Source of the DNA: Caldicoprobacter algeriensis
Lineage (GTDB): Bacteria > Bacillota > Clostridia > Caldicoprobacterales > Caldicoprobacteraceae
NCBI RefSeq assembly: GCF_023838525.1
Contig: NZ_JAHUQD010000017.1
Location: 1-51,767, forward strand
DNA: 51,767 nt
Direction: 5' to 3'
The notes under the pieces: model-generated
What the model saw: the letters and a program-made list of their open reading frames with translations, nothing else
Database searches by the model: none
What the model was told of the DNA's origin: nothing
Shown here: one piece after another, positions 44,159-51,767 of the stretch
Position numbering within the stretch: the stretch's first letter is position 1
Layout: every line of letters starts with the position of its first letter
Position numbers and translations under genes: made by a program

Positions 44159-45250
44159 CTAACAAACCGCACCGTCATTCGTACCCATCTTATCAATGGC
44201 TTCCCAAAGCCCAAGCAGATACATTATCCCCAGCGCCCTATCATATAAACCGTATCCCGGCCTTGCCTTCTCTCCCCATATCATCCGCCCATGGTCCGGA
44301 CGCATATATCCCTCAAAGCCTATATCGTAATAGGCCTTTATGATTTCAAACATATCAAGCGAACCATCACAAGACAGATGGGATGTTTCGTAAAAGACCC
44401 CCGGCTTTTCTATTTTGATATTCCTTATGTGGGCAAAGTGTATTCTACCTTTACTGCCAAAGTATCTTATCATCTCAGGCAGGTTGTTTTCCAAATTGGC
44501 CCCAAGCGAACCAGTGCACAGGGTAAGCCCGTTATATGGACTATCGACGAGATTGATTATCCTGTCTAGGTTTTCCTTATTGGTAACAATCCGCGGCAGC
44601 TTAAATACTGACCATGGTGGATCATCGGGATGAATAGCCAGCTTTACATCGTATTCTTCACAAACCGGAACTATGCTTTCAAGAAAATACTTGAGGTTAT
44701 TAAACAGTTTCTCCTCATCAACATCCTTGTAAAGCTCAAACAGCCTTCTTATCTCCTTCAATCGGTAAGGCTCCCAGCCGGGTAGCGAATACCCCCTTGA
44801 CCCCGATTCCATCTCGTTGATCAATTCAATAGGGTCCAAATCCCTGATCACATTATCGTCATATGCAATGACTTCAGAACCATCGGGTAACTTCATGGCC
44901 AAATCGGTGCGTATCCAGTCAAACACCGGCATGAAGTTGTAGCACAATACCTTGATTCCAGCTTGTCCCAGGTTCTTTATGGTCTCCCTATAGTTTTCAA
45001 TATAGCGATCTCGGGTGGGCAAACCCAACTTTATATCCTCGTACACATTAACGCTTTCTATCACTTCCAGCTTCAAGCCATAATCTTCAACCTTCTTTTT
45101 CAATGCCAGTATTCTTTCAAGGGGCCACACTTCTCCCACGGGAATATCAAACAGTGCAGAGACCACACCGGTTACCCCAGGTATTTGACGTATCTGCTCT
45201 AAGGTTACGCTGTCGTCATTTTCCCCAAACCATCTAAAAACTACCTGCAT
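44159..45250 (-). CDS. uxuA: D-mannonate dehydratase
   Basis: A 363-residue enzyme that removes water from D-mannonate to give 2-keto-3-deoxygluconate in glucuronate catabolism. The N-terminus MQVVFRWFGENDDSVTLEQI, the CYNFMPVFDW strand (about 97-106), the metal-binding HPDDPP (about 212-217) and the C-terminal RPDHGRMIWGE (about 318-328) are UxuA signatures. Its partners for glucuronate (UxaC, UxuB) are not obvious unless one of the upstream oxidoreductases serves as mannonate dehydrogenase. It suggests that glucuronoxylan is the carbon source. Confidence 0.95.
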   Translation of the reverse strand: MQVVFRWFGENDDSVTLEQIRQIPGVTGVVSALFDIPVGEVWPLERILALKKKVEDYGLKLEVIESVNVYEDIKLGLPTRDRYIENYRETIKNLGQAGIKVLCYNFMPVFDWIRTDLAMKLPDGSEVIAYDDNVIRDLDPIELINEMESGSRGYSLPGWEPYRLKEIRRLFELYKDVDEEKLFNNLKYFLESIVPVCEEYDVKLAIHPDDPPWSVFKLPRIVTNKENLDRIINLVDSPYNGLTLCTGSLGANLENNLPEMIRYFGSKGRIHFAHIRNIKIEKPGVFYETSHLSCDGSLDMFEIIKAYYDIGFEGYMRPDHGRMIWGEKARPGYGLYDRALGIMYLLGLWEAIDKMGTNDGAVC

Positions 45251-45291
45251 TCAATTCACTCCTTTCCGTAGTAATTTCAAACCACATTTTC

Positions 45292-45314
45292 AGGGTATCC
45301 CAGACGGGATATCC
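45292..45314 (-). repeat. Hairpin between an oxidoreductase gene and uxuA
   Basis: GGATATCCC and GGGATACCC fold around a GTCT loop. There is no T run; it lies in a 148-bp gap inside an apparent operon and is probably an RNA processing or stability element. Confidence 0.4.
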
Positions 45315-45398
45315 TGTTTAAAGACTTACTGCTTAATTGCATTTGCACTGCAATAATGTAAGACAATTATCAAAAACCTCTAAATACAATATTTAAGC

Positions 45399-46469
45399 TT
45401 ATTCTAATTTTATTGCCTTACTTTGCGCTTCCAAAGCCAATTCTATTGCCTTGAAAACATGTTCTTGCGTCATGGCATATTCCGTCCTATTCAGGCAATC
45501 CAAAATCAGTTCTCCAAAGAAGGGGAAACCCACTTTACCTTTTACATTGATATAATGTTCTCCATCTTTGTTTACAAGATAAACATGGTCTGTGTTCTCA
45601 TCTCTAGATATATCAATATATTTTCTTATCTCTATGTATCCCTCAGTGCCTAATATAAATAACCTGCCATCTCCCCACGTTCTCAATCCGTCGGGAGTAA
45701 ACCAATCCACCCTGAAATATCCCGTCGCTCCGTTGTCTGCGATTAACGTAACATCGCCAAAATCCTCAAAATTAGGATATTGTTTATGGTTATAGTTAGC
45801 CACCTTTGCTGCTTGGACCTTTGCATCTTTTGCTCCTGTAAAGAATAAAAACTGTTCTATTTGATGGCTCCCTATATCGCACAATATACCGCCAAATTTA
45901 TCCTTTTCATAAAACCATGCAGGCCTTCCTTTGCCTTCCCTGTGCGGCCCCAACCCAATTACCTGCAATACTCTTCCTATTTCCCCGTTTTGTACCAACT
46001 GACCTGCATATACTGAAGCCTCATTGTGGAGACGCTCGCCATAATATACCATATATTTTCTCTTGGTCCTTTGTACTGTTTCCTTTGCCTTTTCAAGCTG
46101 TTCCATGGTAGTCATTGGAGGTTTGTCGGCAAAATAGTCTTTCCCTGCCTCCATAGCTTTCAGTCCTATGTTGCACCTTTCAAAAGGAATAGCCGCACTT
46201 GCCACTAAGTGGACAGAAGAGTCCATCAGCACTTCGTCCATGCTACGTGCAACCTTGACCTGCGGAAAAACCTTGCAGAACTCCTCGACTTTTAAAGGAT
46301 CCGGATCGTAAACCCACTTTATTTGCCCGCCGGCCTCAATAAGGCCTTTAGACATGCCATAGATATGGCCGTGGTCTAAGCCTATGGCGGCAAAGATAAA
46401 GTCGCCCTCATCGCACACCTTTTCAGCTGGCGTTTCTGGCATATAATACATACCACTAGCCTTGATCAT
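45399..46469 (-). CDS. Gfo/Idh/MocA-family oxidoreductase (second copy)
   Basis: The start is ATG 46469 behind GGAGG; the longer frame has no better site. The 356-residue NAD(P)-dependent enzyme has an N-terminal Rossmann fold (FIFAAIGLDHGHIYGM, about 24-39) and the conserved DKPPMTTMEQL motif, with the Lys that helps catalysis, in place of the usual EKP. The C-terminal sheet domain contains GGILCDIGSHQIEQFLF with the conserved Asp and His. It begins 27 bp after the other oxidoreductase. Such pairs often oxidise and then reduce a sugar or uronic acid. The substrate is unknown. Confidence 0.9.
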   Translation of the reverse strand: MIKASGMYYMPETPAEKVCDEGDFIFAAIGLDHGHIYGMSKGLIEAGGQIKWVYDPDPLKVEEFCKVFPQVKVARSMDEVLMDSSVHLVASAAIPFERCNIGLKAMEAGKDYFADKPPMTTMEQLEKAKETVQRTKRKYMVYYGERLHNEASVYAGQLVQNGEIGRVLQVIGLGPHREGKGRPAWFYEKDKFGGILCDIGSHQIEQFLFFTGAKDAKVQAAKVANYNHKQYPNFEDFGDVTLIADNGATGYFRVDWFTPDGLRTWGDGRLFILGTEGYIEIRKYIDISRDENTDHVYLVNKDGEHYINVKGKVGFPFFGELILDCLNRTEYAMTQEHVFKAIELALEAQSKAIKLE

Positions 46470-46495
46470 TGGGGAAATACCTCCTTTGCACAAAA

Positions 46496-47653
46496 TTAAT
46501 TCACTTTCCCAAAAGTTATATGGTCTTCTTTGAAGTTTTCAATCGAAATTTTCTTTTCGTTAAAACGCGGCACATTAGCCCTAATCCCTGCCACCGTATA
46601 GAAAGGGTCATCTTTTGACAGCGGAAGCTTAACCAACTGCTTTAAGCTTGCAGATTTATAGATGACAGTAATGAGTTCAAGGGCATTTCTGCCGTCCTCA
46701 CCTGATATCAGCAATTTCTCTTTATTCTCTATTGCATTCAGTACATCATTGATCTGCCCAGTATGTCCCGTATATTTTAGTTCAGGGATTCCATTGTATA
46801 GTTCATTCAACTCCCTTTCGAGTTTCTCATCTCTACCCGTCGGGAAACCGTTACTGGCGGCAAGAGAGGCATAAACCTTCCATGGCGCCGAAACCCTGGC
46901 CTTTTCCCCCTGCACTATGATTTCCTGTTCCTCGCCGTGATGGACAACAGAACTAGTGATTTGCGCTATCGCTCCGTTTTCATATTTCAGCACCGCCACC
47001 GATATGTCTTCAACCTCTGCGTTGTTGTGTACTGCATTGCTCATCAATGCCATAAGCTCTGCCGGCATACCCATTAGCCAGATCAGCAGGTCTATATGAT
47101 GAATTGCATGGTTTAAAGTGCATCCCCCTCCTTCCTTTTCCCAGGTCCCCCTCCACCACAAATCATAATATGAATGACCTCGCCACCAAAATGAATTGAC
47201 CTGCGCATGTGCAATTTTCCCTGCCAACCCAGAATCAATGACTTTCTTTAACTTCATAAACCCATTAGTAAATCTATTTTGCGCTATCACCGAAAGATAT
47301 CTATCAGCTCGTGAAGCAGCTTCAATCATAAGGTCACACTCCTCAAGTGAAGCCGCCATAGGCTTTTCAACCAACACATGCTTTCCAGCCTTTAAAGCAT
47401 TTACTGCTATTTCAGCATGCGTATAAGGAGGGGTACATATATCAACTAAATCTATATCATCTCTTTCAAGCACTTTGCGGTAGTCATCATAGACCTCTGC
47501 ATTTGTTAAATTAAACCTCTCTTTTTTTTCAACGGCTTTCTCGGGATATATATCCACAAGTGCAACGATCTCACATCTGTCGGGAAATTCCAAATACCCC
47601 TTGATATGCTGTGGTGAAATATTTCCAGTACCTACAATAGCAACCTTTATCAT
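46496..47653 (-). CDS. Gfo/Idh/MocA-family oxidoreductase (first copy)
   Basis: A 385-residue dehydrogenase with the Rossmann motif VAIVGTGNISPQHIKG (about 4-19), the EKPMAASLEECD catalytic-Lys motif (about 95-106) and the GGGCTLNHAIHHIDLLIWL active-site helix (about 176-194). It is the first enzyme gene behind the sugar-binding protein, so it probably acts on an imported sugar or its product. Its sequence differs strongly from the next gene, so the two are not a recent duplication. Confidence 0.92.
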   Translation of the reverse strand: MIKVAIVGTGNISPQHIKGYLEFPDRCEIVALVDIYPEKAVEKKERFNLTNAEVYDDYRKVLERDDIDLVDICTPPYTHAEIAVNALKAGKHVLVEKPMAASLEECDLMIEAASRADRYLSVIAQNRFTNGFMKLKKVIDSGLAGKIAHAQVNSFWWRGHSYYDLWWRGTWEKEGGGCTLNHAIHHIDLLIWLMGMPAELMALMSNAVHNNAEVEDISVAVLKYENGAIAQITSSVVHHGEEQEIIVQGEKARVSAPWKVYASLAASNGFPTGRDEKLERELNELYNGIPELKYTGHTGQINDVLNAIENKEKLLISGEDGRNALELITVIYKSASLKQLVKLPLSKDDPFYTVAGIRANVPRFNEKKISIENFKEDHITFGKVN

Positions 47654-47794
47654 GCCTTTAACCTCCCATCATTTAAAAAATTCCACTTCAAACCCTGTGA
47701 AAATATGCCTAAACATGTCGTTTCTCAAGGTTTCCCTTCAGTCGCTTTGGTTGTACTGTCTAGCTTTTAACCTTGTTTTTAAAAGATACAGATG

Positions 47795-47853
47795 AGCCCC
47801 GCTGAAACACCTTGTACTTTAAAAAGGCATACCTCAATCTTCTCAGCGGGGCT
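47795..47853 (-). repeat. Long stem-loop between the binding-protein and enzyme genes
   Basis: An 11-bp perfect inverted repeat (AGCCCCGCTGA and its complement) with a 37-nt loop that can pair further inside. No T run follows on the minus strand. Such structures after binding-protein genes usually protect the upstream mRNA and lower downstream expression. Confidence 0.6.
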
Positions 47854-47914
47854 TCTAGTGATTTTCATTTCAATTGTTTAATAAAAAGGCTATTTACAAA
47901 CAATTTCAAATGCC

Positions 47915-49534
47915 TTATTTGCCGTACATCTCATCCCATAAAGCAGCCCTTTGGTCCAATACCTCCTGTCCACCAGCGGCCAGATACTCCTGTATTAAAG
48001 AATCCCATACTTTATCAAAGTCCTCGGGTTTGGCCGTAATGGCTTTTGCATATATCTCCAACTCTTTGTCATCTAGAACTTTTCCGTATTTAGCCTCTGC
48101 CTCGGTAGGAATTAACCCTGCACCCGGATTGACGTAGCCACCCTGCATAGCAAGATTGTAAGCTGATTCATACAGATGCTCATTGCCGGGGTAAGAAAAC
48201 GCATTTGCTTTGATGGTTTTCTCTTTGTCAGCCAGGTATATCCCGTTTACAATAAGGGTATAATCGATGTTCTGCGATGAGGGCATCATCTTTTCACCTT
48301 CTACAGCTTGAAGCTTGGGCAAACCGTCAACTACAGTATGGTGAACGCCTTCTTCACCAAACTGCAAGAAGAACAACACCTGAGGGTCAGCCATCCAGTT
48401 GAGGTATTTTATGACGGCATCGGCTTTTGCCTGGCTGGTCTTGGGCACTATAATTCTTATACCCGTTGGGTTGTACAACTCCTTTCTGTGCTGGCCAGTA
48501 TGCACATTGGTATATGGGTCACATGGTATAAACTCTGCCCCAGGAATATTCTTCTTTAAATTGTTGTTATGGCCTGGTACGTTTCTGAGCGCCATATCAT
48601 AATTTCCGCCGTAAGCTCCCACATAGCCTCTAACTATATCTTGATCCATCATTTTCCCATCCTTATCAAGCGGGAATTCTGGGCTGATCAAACCTTCATT
48701 GTACATCTTGTTGAGGAATCTAGCCCCTTCTTTCCAGCCAGGTAAGAACAATCGATATTTTACATAGTAATCTTTGTCAGGCACATCTTCTAAAAACGTC
48801 TCAAAGAAACCATAAGCCATATAGTCCACATCCGCTGTCATTGCAAAAGGAATCACTTTATCAACATTTCCAGGATTTTTCTCTTTAAACGCTTTTAAGG
48901 TATTATAGAACTGTTCGGTTGTTTCGGGTACGGGCAGATTAAGCTTTTCCAGCCAATCCTTTCTTATAAATGTTCCAGTTCTTGCCTGTATTACCCTTCT
49001 GGCTGGTATGACATATTGTTTGCCATCATATTGACCATATGCTAAAAGCTCTTCACCTAAGAATTCTTTTAATTGTTGCCCATGTTTATTAAGGGCGTCC
49101 GTCAGGTCAGCCAATCCACCTTCTTTGTAGTACTTGTAAACAGTAGCAACGTCGTAAGTCAAGCAGATATCAGGGGCATCACCTGTGGACATCCAGATAT
49201 TGAGCATTTCAACTTCTTGAGATCGAGGGCATGGGACAAAAGTCAATTTTATATTATTCTTGTCGCCAAATTGTTCCTGAATCCATTTCGTCCAGTAGTT
49301 ATTGTCTACCGGCGTCTGTCCAGGGGTACCTCTGTCAAAGACTTCCACTTTTAACTCGACAGGTTTTTCAGGTTCTTTTGTCTCCCCTGAACTCTCAAAG
49401 TTGTTGTTTTGGCCCTGAGAACTTGGCTGTTGTTTTGGTTCGCTATTGCTCTTTGAAGAGCAGCCAGATAAAGTAACAGCAGCAATTGCAAAACACAACA
49501 ACAGGCCTATTAATATTAGTGTTCTCTTTTTCAT
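47915..49534 (-). CDS. Sugar ABC transporter substrate-binding lipoprotein (second system)
   Basis: The start is ATG 49534 behind AGGAGG; the longer frame has no ribosome site. The 539-residue protein has a signal peptide with lipobox TLSGC (C25) and a Ser/Gln/Asn-rich linker, followed by a family 1 binding protein (VEVFDRGTPGQTPVDNNYW, then LTYDVATVYKYYKEGG). Gene order (two permeases, binding protein) and lack of an ATPase repeat the system at 5134-8772, but the sequence is only distantly related. Neighbours suggest xylo- or aldouronic oligosaccharides. Confidence 0.93.
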   Translation of the reverse strand: MKKRTLILIGLLLCFAIAAVTLSGCSSKSNSEPKQQPSSQGQNNNFESSGETKEPEKPVELKVEVFDRGTPGQTPVDNNYWTKWIQEQFGDKNNIKLTFVPCPRSQEVEMLNIWMSTGDAPDICLTYDVATVYKYYKEGGLADLTDALNKHGQQLKEFLGEELLAYGQYDGKQYVIPARRVIQARTGTFIRKDWLEKLNLPVPETTEQFYNTLKAFKEKNPGNVDKVIPFAMTADVDYMAYGFFETFLEDVPDKDYYVKYRLFLPGWKEGARFLNKMYNEGLISPEFPLDKDGKMMDQDIVRGYVGAYGGNYDMALRNVPGHNNNLKKNIPGAEFIPCDPYTNVHTGQHRKELYNPTGIRIIVPKTSQAKADAVIKYLNWMADPQVLFFLQFGEEGVHHTVVDGLPKLQAVEGEKMMPSSQNIDYTLIVNGIYLADKEKTIKANAFSYPGNEHLYESAYNLAMQGGYVNPGAGLIPTEAEAKYGKVLDDKELEIYAKAITAKPEDFDKVWDSLIQEYLAAGGQEVLDQRAALWDEMYGK

Positions 49535-49587
49535 TGACTCTTCTCCTCCTTTATTTTTTGTTTTATATTTTATTATGAAAATTGAAA

Positions 49588-50460
49588 TTAACCCTTTATA
49601 GCCCCAATCATAATGCCAGAGATAAAATACTTTTGTAGCCATGGATATATCATAATTATAGGGATAATTGCAAACATAACCGAAGCAGCCTTTAAGCTCT
49701 CAGGCAACAAATTTGATGATAGATTCCCCTCTATGGCAGAAATCTCGGGTTGCATATTGTTGAAAATTATTTGATATATTTTCAACTGTATGGGGTACAA
49801 TTTAGAATCTGTAATATAAAGCAGTGCATCCATAAAGTAATTCCATCGTCCCACCGCGTAAAACAAGCTCAAAGTGGCCAATACCGGCAACGACAACGGC
49901 AACACTATTCTTACCAATATCGTGAGGTATGATGCACCATCTATGAAAGCTGACTCCTCTAAGCTTTCTGGTAAGGTTGAGAAAAACGTCTTTAATACAA
50001 TCATATTAAATGCGCTAACAAGCCCTGGCAATACCAATGCCCAGAAATTGTTCAGCAACCCCAGATTTTTTACGAGTATATAGTCTGGTATCATTCCTCC
50101 GCTGAAATACATAGTAAACACTATGATCAAGAGGAAAAAATTCCTTCCCTTAAGCCCCTTTTTAGAAAGAGGATAAGCAGCCAATATAGTCATTAACATG
50201 CTCAACACAGTGTATATAATGGTCAGTTGTGCTGTAAACACAAGGGATTTTATCATGGTCTTATCGGCAAATACCACTTTATAAGAGTCAACATTTAACT
50301 CTACTGGCCAGATATAAACTCTTCCACCAAGTATGGCTGAATTTGAGCTCAAGGATATCGATGCCACATGCAAAATCGGAATCAAACATACCAGTACCGC
50401 GACGAAAATCAATATGTTGAGGACTATATCAAAGATTTTACTCCTTGTATCTGCTACCAT
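49588..50460 (-). CDS. Sugar ABC transporter permease, LplC/YtcP type (second system)
   Basis: The start is ATG 50460 behind AGGAGG. The 290-residue permease has six predicted helices, the coupling loop EESAFIDGASYLTILVRIVL (about 175-194) and the family ending QKYFISGIMIGAIKG. It begins 75 bp after the partner permease and precedes the binding-protein gene by 53 bp, in one operon. Confidence 0.93.
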   Translation of the reverse strand: MVADTRSKIFDIVLNILIFVAVLVCLIPILHVASISLSSNSAILGGRVYIWPVELNVDSYKVVFADKTMIKSLVFTAQLTIIYTVLSMLMTILAAYPLSKKGLKGRNFFLLIIVFTMYFSGGMIPDYILVKNLGLLNNFWALVLPGLVSAFNMIVLKTFFSTLPESLEESAFIDGASYLTILVRIVLPLSLPVLATLSLFYAVGRWNYFMDALLYITDSKLYPIQLKIYQIIFNNMQPEISAIEGNLSSNLLPESLKAASVMFAIIPIIMIYPWLQKYFISGIMIGAIKG

Positions 50461-50535
50461 TACACTTTTACCTCCTAAAAACCCCTTTTGGCTTATTTTC
50501 GACCGCTTATACACAAGAGTGACAGTATAATATAT

Positions 50536-51492
50536 TTACCATATTCCTTGTTCGCCAAACTTCTCAGCAATATAATTGGCCGTCAACAAAAAGACCATGC
50601 CCACTACGGATTGGAAGAAGCCCACTGCTGTAGCCGTTGAAAATCTACCTGAGCGTAAGCCAACTCTATACACAAAAGTACTGATAACATCCGAGACCTC
50701 GGTTACAAAATAGTTCCCCATAGCATAAGGCCGATCAAAACCAATTTGCGCAATTCTACCCACATTGAGTATCAACAGAATTATTATAGTAGGTTTAATG
50801 CAAGGAAGGGTGACATGCCATATTTTCCTCAACCTTCCTGCACCATCAACAGTAGCTGCTTCATATAGTTCTGGATTTATACCTGCTATAGCAGCTAAGT
50901 ATATTATTGCATTCCAGCCGGCGCTCTGCCATACTCCGGAGGCCACATAAACCAAAAGCCAATTATTTTTTTTACTCAAAAATTCTACAGGTCCCATACC
51001 CATCTTCTTGAGAAGTACATTAATTAAGCCTGTTTGTGTCGAAAAAAGCTGTATCACAATACCACCAATAACAATCCATGACAGGAAGTGAGGAAGATAT
51101 AGTATAGTCTGTGATATCTTTTTATAGGTTTTATTTTTAAGCTCGCTCAACATAATCGCAAGTATAATAGGAGCAGGAAATCCCGCTATTAAATCCAAGG
51201 CGTTTAAAAGAAGAGTATTCCGCACAGCCCGATAAAAATCTTTCATTCCAAATATTTCTTTAAACGTCGCAAAATTGTTCCAAGGACTTCCCCATATCCC
51301 TTGAAACACGTTATAGTCTTTAAAAGCTATTAGCAAACCATACATGGGTATATATTTGAATATGAAGAAGTAAGCCATAGGCAATATCAAAAAAATGTAG
51401 AGCAAGTAATGTTGAGACATATAAGCAATAAATTTTCTCTTTCTCTGCTTTACGCCCGTATTTTTTACTGCGATATTGGGTGCTAAATTCAT
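50536..51492 (-). CDS. Sugar ABC transporter permease, LplB type (second system)
   Basis: A 318-residue permease with six helices, an LplB-like N-terminus (LILPMAYFFIFKYIPMYG, about 36-53) and the coupling loop ELYEAATVDGAGRLRKIW (about 208-225). AAAGGAGGG precedes the ATG. It is the first gene of the hemicellulose operon and is preceded by a pair of 20-bp direct repeats, probable operators. Confidence 0.93.
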   Translation of the reverse strand: MNLAPNIAVKNTGVKQRKRKFIAYMSQHYLLYIFLILPMAYFFIFKYIPMYGLLIAFKDYNVFQGIWGSPWNNFATFKEIFGMKDFYRAVRNTLLLNALDLIAGFPAPIILAIMLSELKNKTYKKISQTILYLPHFLSWIVIGGIVIQLFSTQTGLINVLLKKMGMGPVEFLSKKNNWLLVYVASGVWQSAGWNAIIYLAAIAGINPELYEAATVDGAGRLRKIWHVTLPCIKPTIIILLILNVGRIAQIGFDRPYAMGNYFVTEVSDVISTFVYRVGLRSGRFSTATAVGFFQSVVGMVFLLTANYIAEKFGEQGIW

Positions 51493-51521
51493 AATAAATG
51501 GCCCTCCTTTAAGCTAAAAAC

Positions 51522-51590
51522 AATACAACTTAGCACATCAATGCCTTTTGTTCTGAGTTGATTTTACATTAACACAACTCCGCACATCAA
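51522..51590 (-). repeat. Two 20-bp direct repeats before the second importer operon
   Basis: Minus-strand copies TTGATGTGCGGAGTTGTGTT (51571-51590) and TTGATGTGCTAAGTTGTATT (51522-51541) agree at 16 of 20 positions and start 49 bp apart, close to five helix turns. They lie 30-100 bp before the permease start, where an activator or repressor would bind. Confidence 0.65.
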
Positions 51591-51657
51591 CAATTAATTT
51601 TGATTTTGAACTTTCAATTTTGATTATACTTAATCATTAAAACCTACATTTCGCATG

Positions 51658-51767
51658 TTAAAAAATGGGATTTATCTTTTTCGTGTAAATGTCAGGACTA
51701 AATCCCAACCATTCTAGCATCTTCAATATCTTTGGTGAAGTATCATTTGGCAAATACAGATCACCAT
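51658..51767 (-). CDS. C-terminal end of an unidentified protein, partial
   Basis: A frame open to the right window edge ends at TAA 51658. Its last residues are GDLYLPNDTSPKILKMLEWL followed by GFSPDIYTKKINPIF, a natural-looking protein end. It lies upstream of the second importer operon in the same direction. I do not recognise the family. Confidence 0.5.
   Translation of the reverse strand, partial: GDLYLPNDTSPKILKMLEWLGFSPDIYTKKINPIF

Noticed and set aside
1-51767. CRISPR array or prophage
   Set aside because: No regularly spaced repeats, Cas proteins, integrase or phage structural genes were seen in the window.

Overview
The window looks like chromosomal DNA of a saccharolytic, Gram-positive anaerobe of the class Clostridia, possibly thermophilic. 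The evidence is CtsR-type heat-shock control, T-box control, GlpP, DUF4364 and DUF6106 proteins, HgdC-type radical dehydratase activators, LplB/LplC sugar importers, AGGAGG ribosome binding sites and U-tailed terminators. I cannot name the genus from the sequence alone.

Left block (1-10.9 kb). Most genes here lie on the minus strand: a GH16 beta-glucanase, a YesN/YesM two-component system, and a CUT1 sugar ABC importer (lipoprotein binding protein plus two permeases, no ATPase). What looks like the end of an IS21-family element cuts the last codons of the GH16 gene at the window edge. On the plus strand follow a Gln-rich lipoprotein and a GH172 (DUF2961) gene that has lost its 5' end.

Central block (10.9-40 kb). 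This is mainly housekeeping DNA: a nitroreductase, glpP-glpK, and an acyl-CoA ligase behind an apparently orphan T-box. Then come tRNA-Glu(CUC), tRNA-Gln(CUG) and a 6S-RNA-like transcript. A three-gene 2-hydroxyacyl-CoA dehydratase-related cluster has two small Cys-rich proteins at its end. An HPr-like protein without the catalytic His and a DUF4364 protein are followed by dnaJ-like/clpB under a perfect CtsR operator. Next are iscS-thiI-ABC_ATPase (sulfur transfer to tRNA), DUF6106 and zinc-ribbon membrane proteins, an OmpR-type two-component pair with HtrA, and a chemoreceptor with a hairpin between its Shine-Dalgarno sequence and its start.

Right block (38-51.7 kb). This minus-strand region serves plant hemicellulose use. 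In transcription order it holds a second CUT1 importer (permeases, binding protein), two Gfo/Idh/MocA oxidoreductases, mannonate dehydratase, a xylose isomerase gene reduced to its two ends, a GH3 beta-xylosidase/glucosidase, a polyol dehydrogenase, xylulokinase and a small membrane protein. Together they would import xylo- or glucurono-oligosaccharides, split them in the cytoplasm, and pass pentose and uronate to central metabolism. With xylA collapsed, xylose would have to reach xylulokinase by the polyol route or through an isomerase encoded elsewhere.

Several independent scars (xylA internal deletion, headless GH172, orphan T-box, IS ends) suggest repeated deletion in this stretch, or assembly errors that should be checked in reads.
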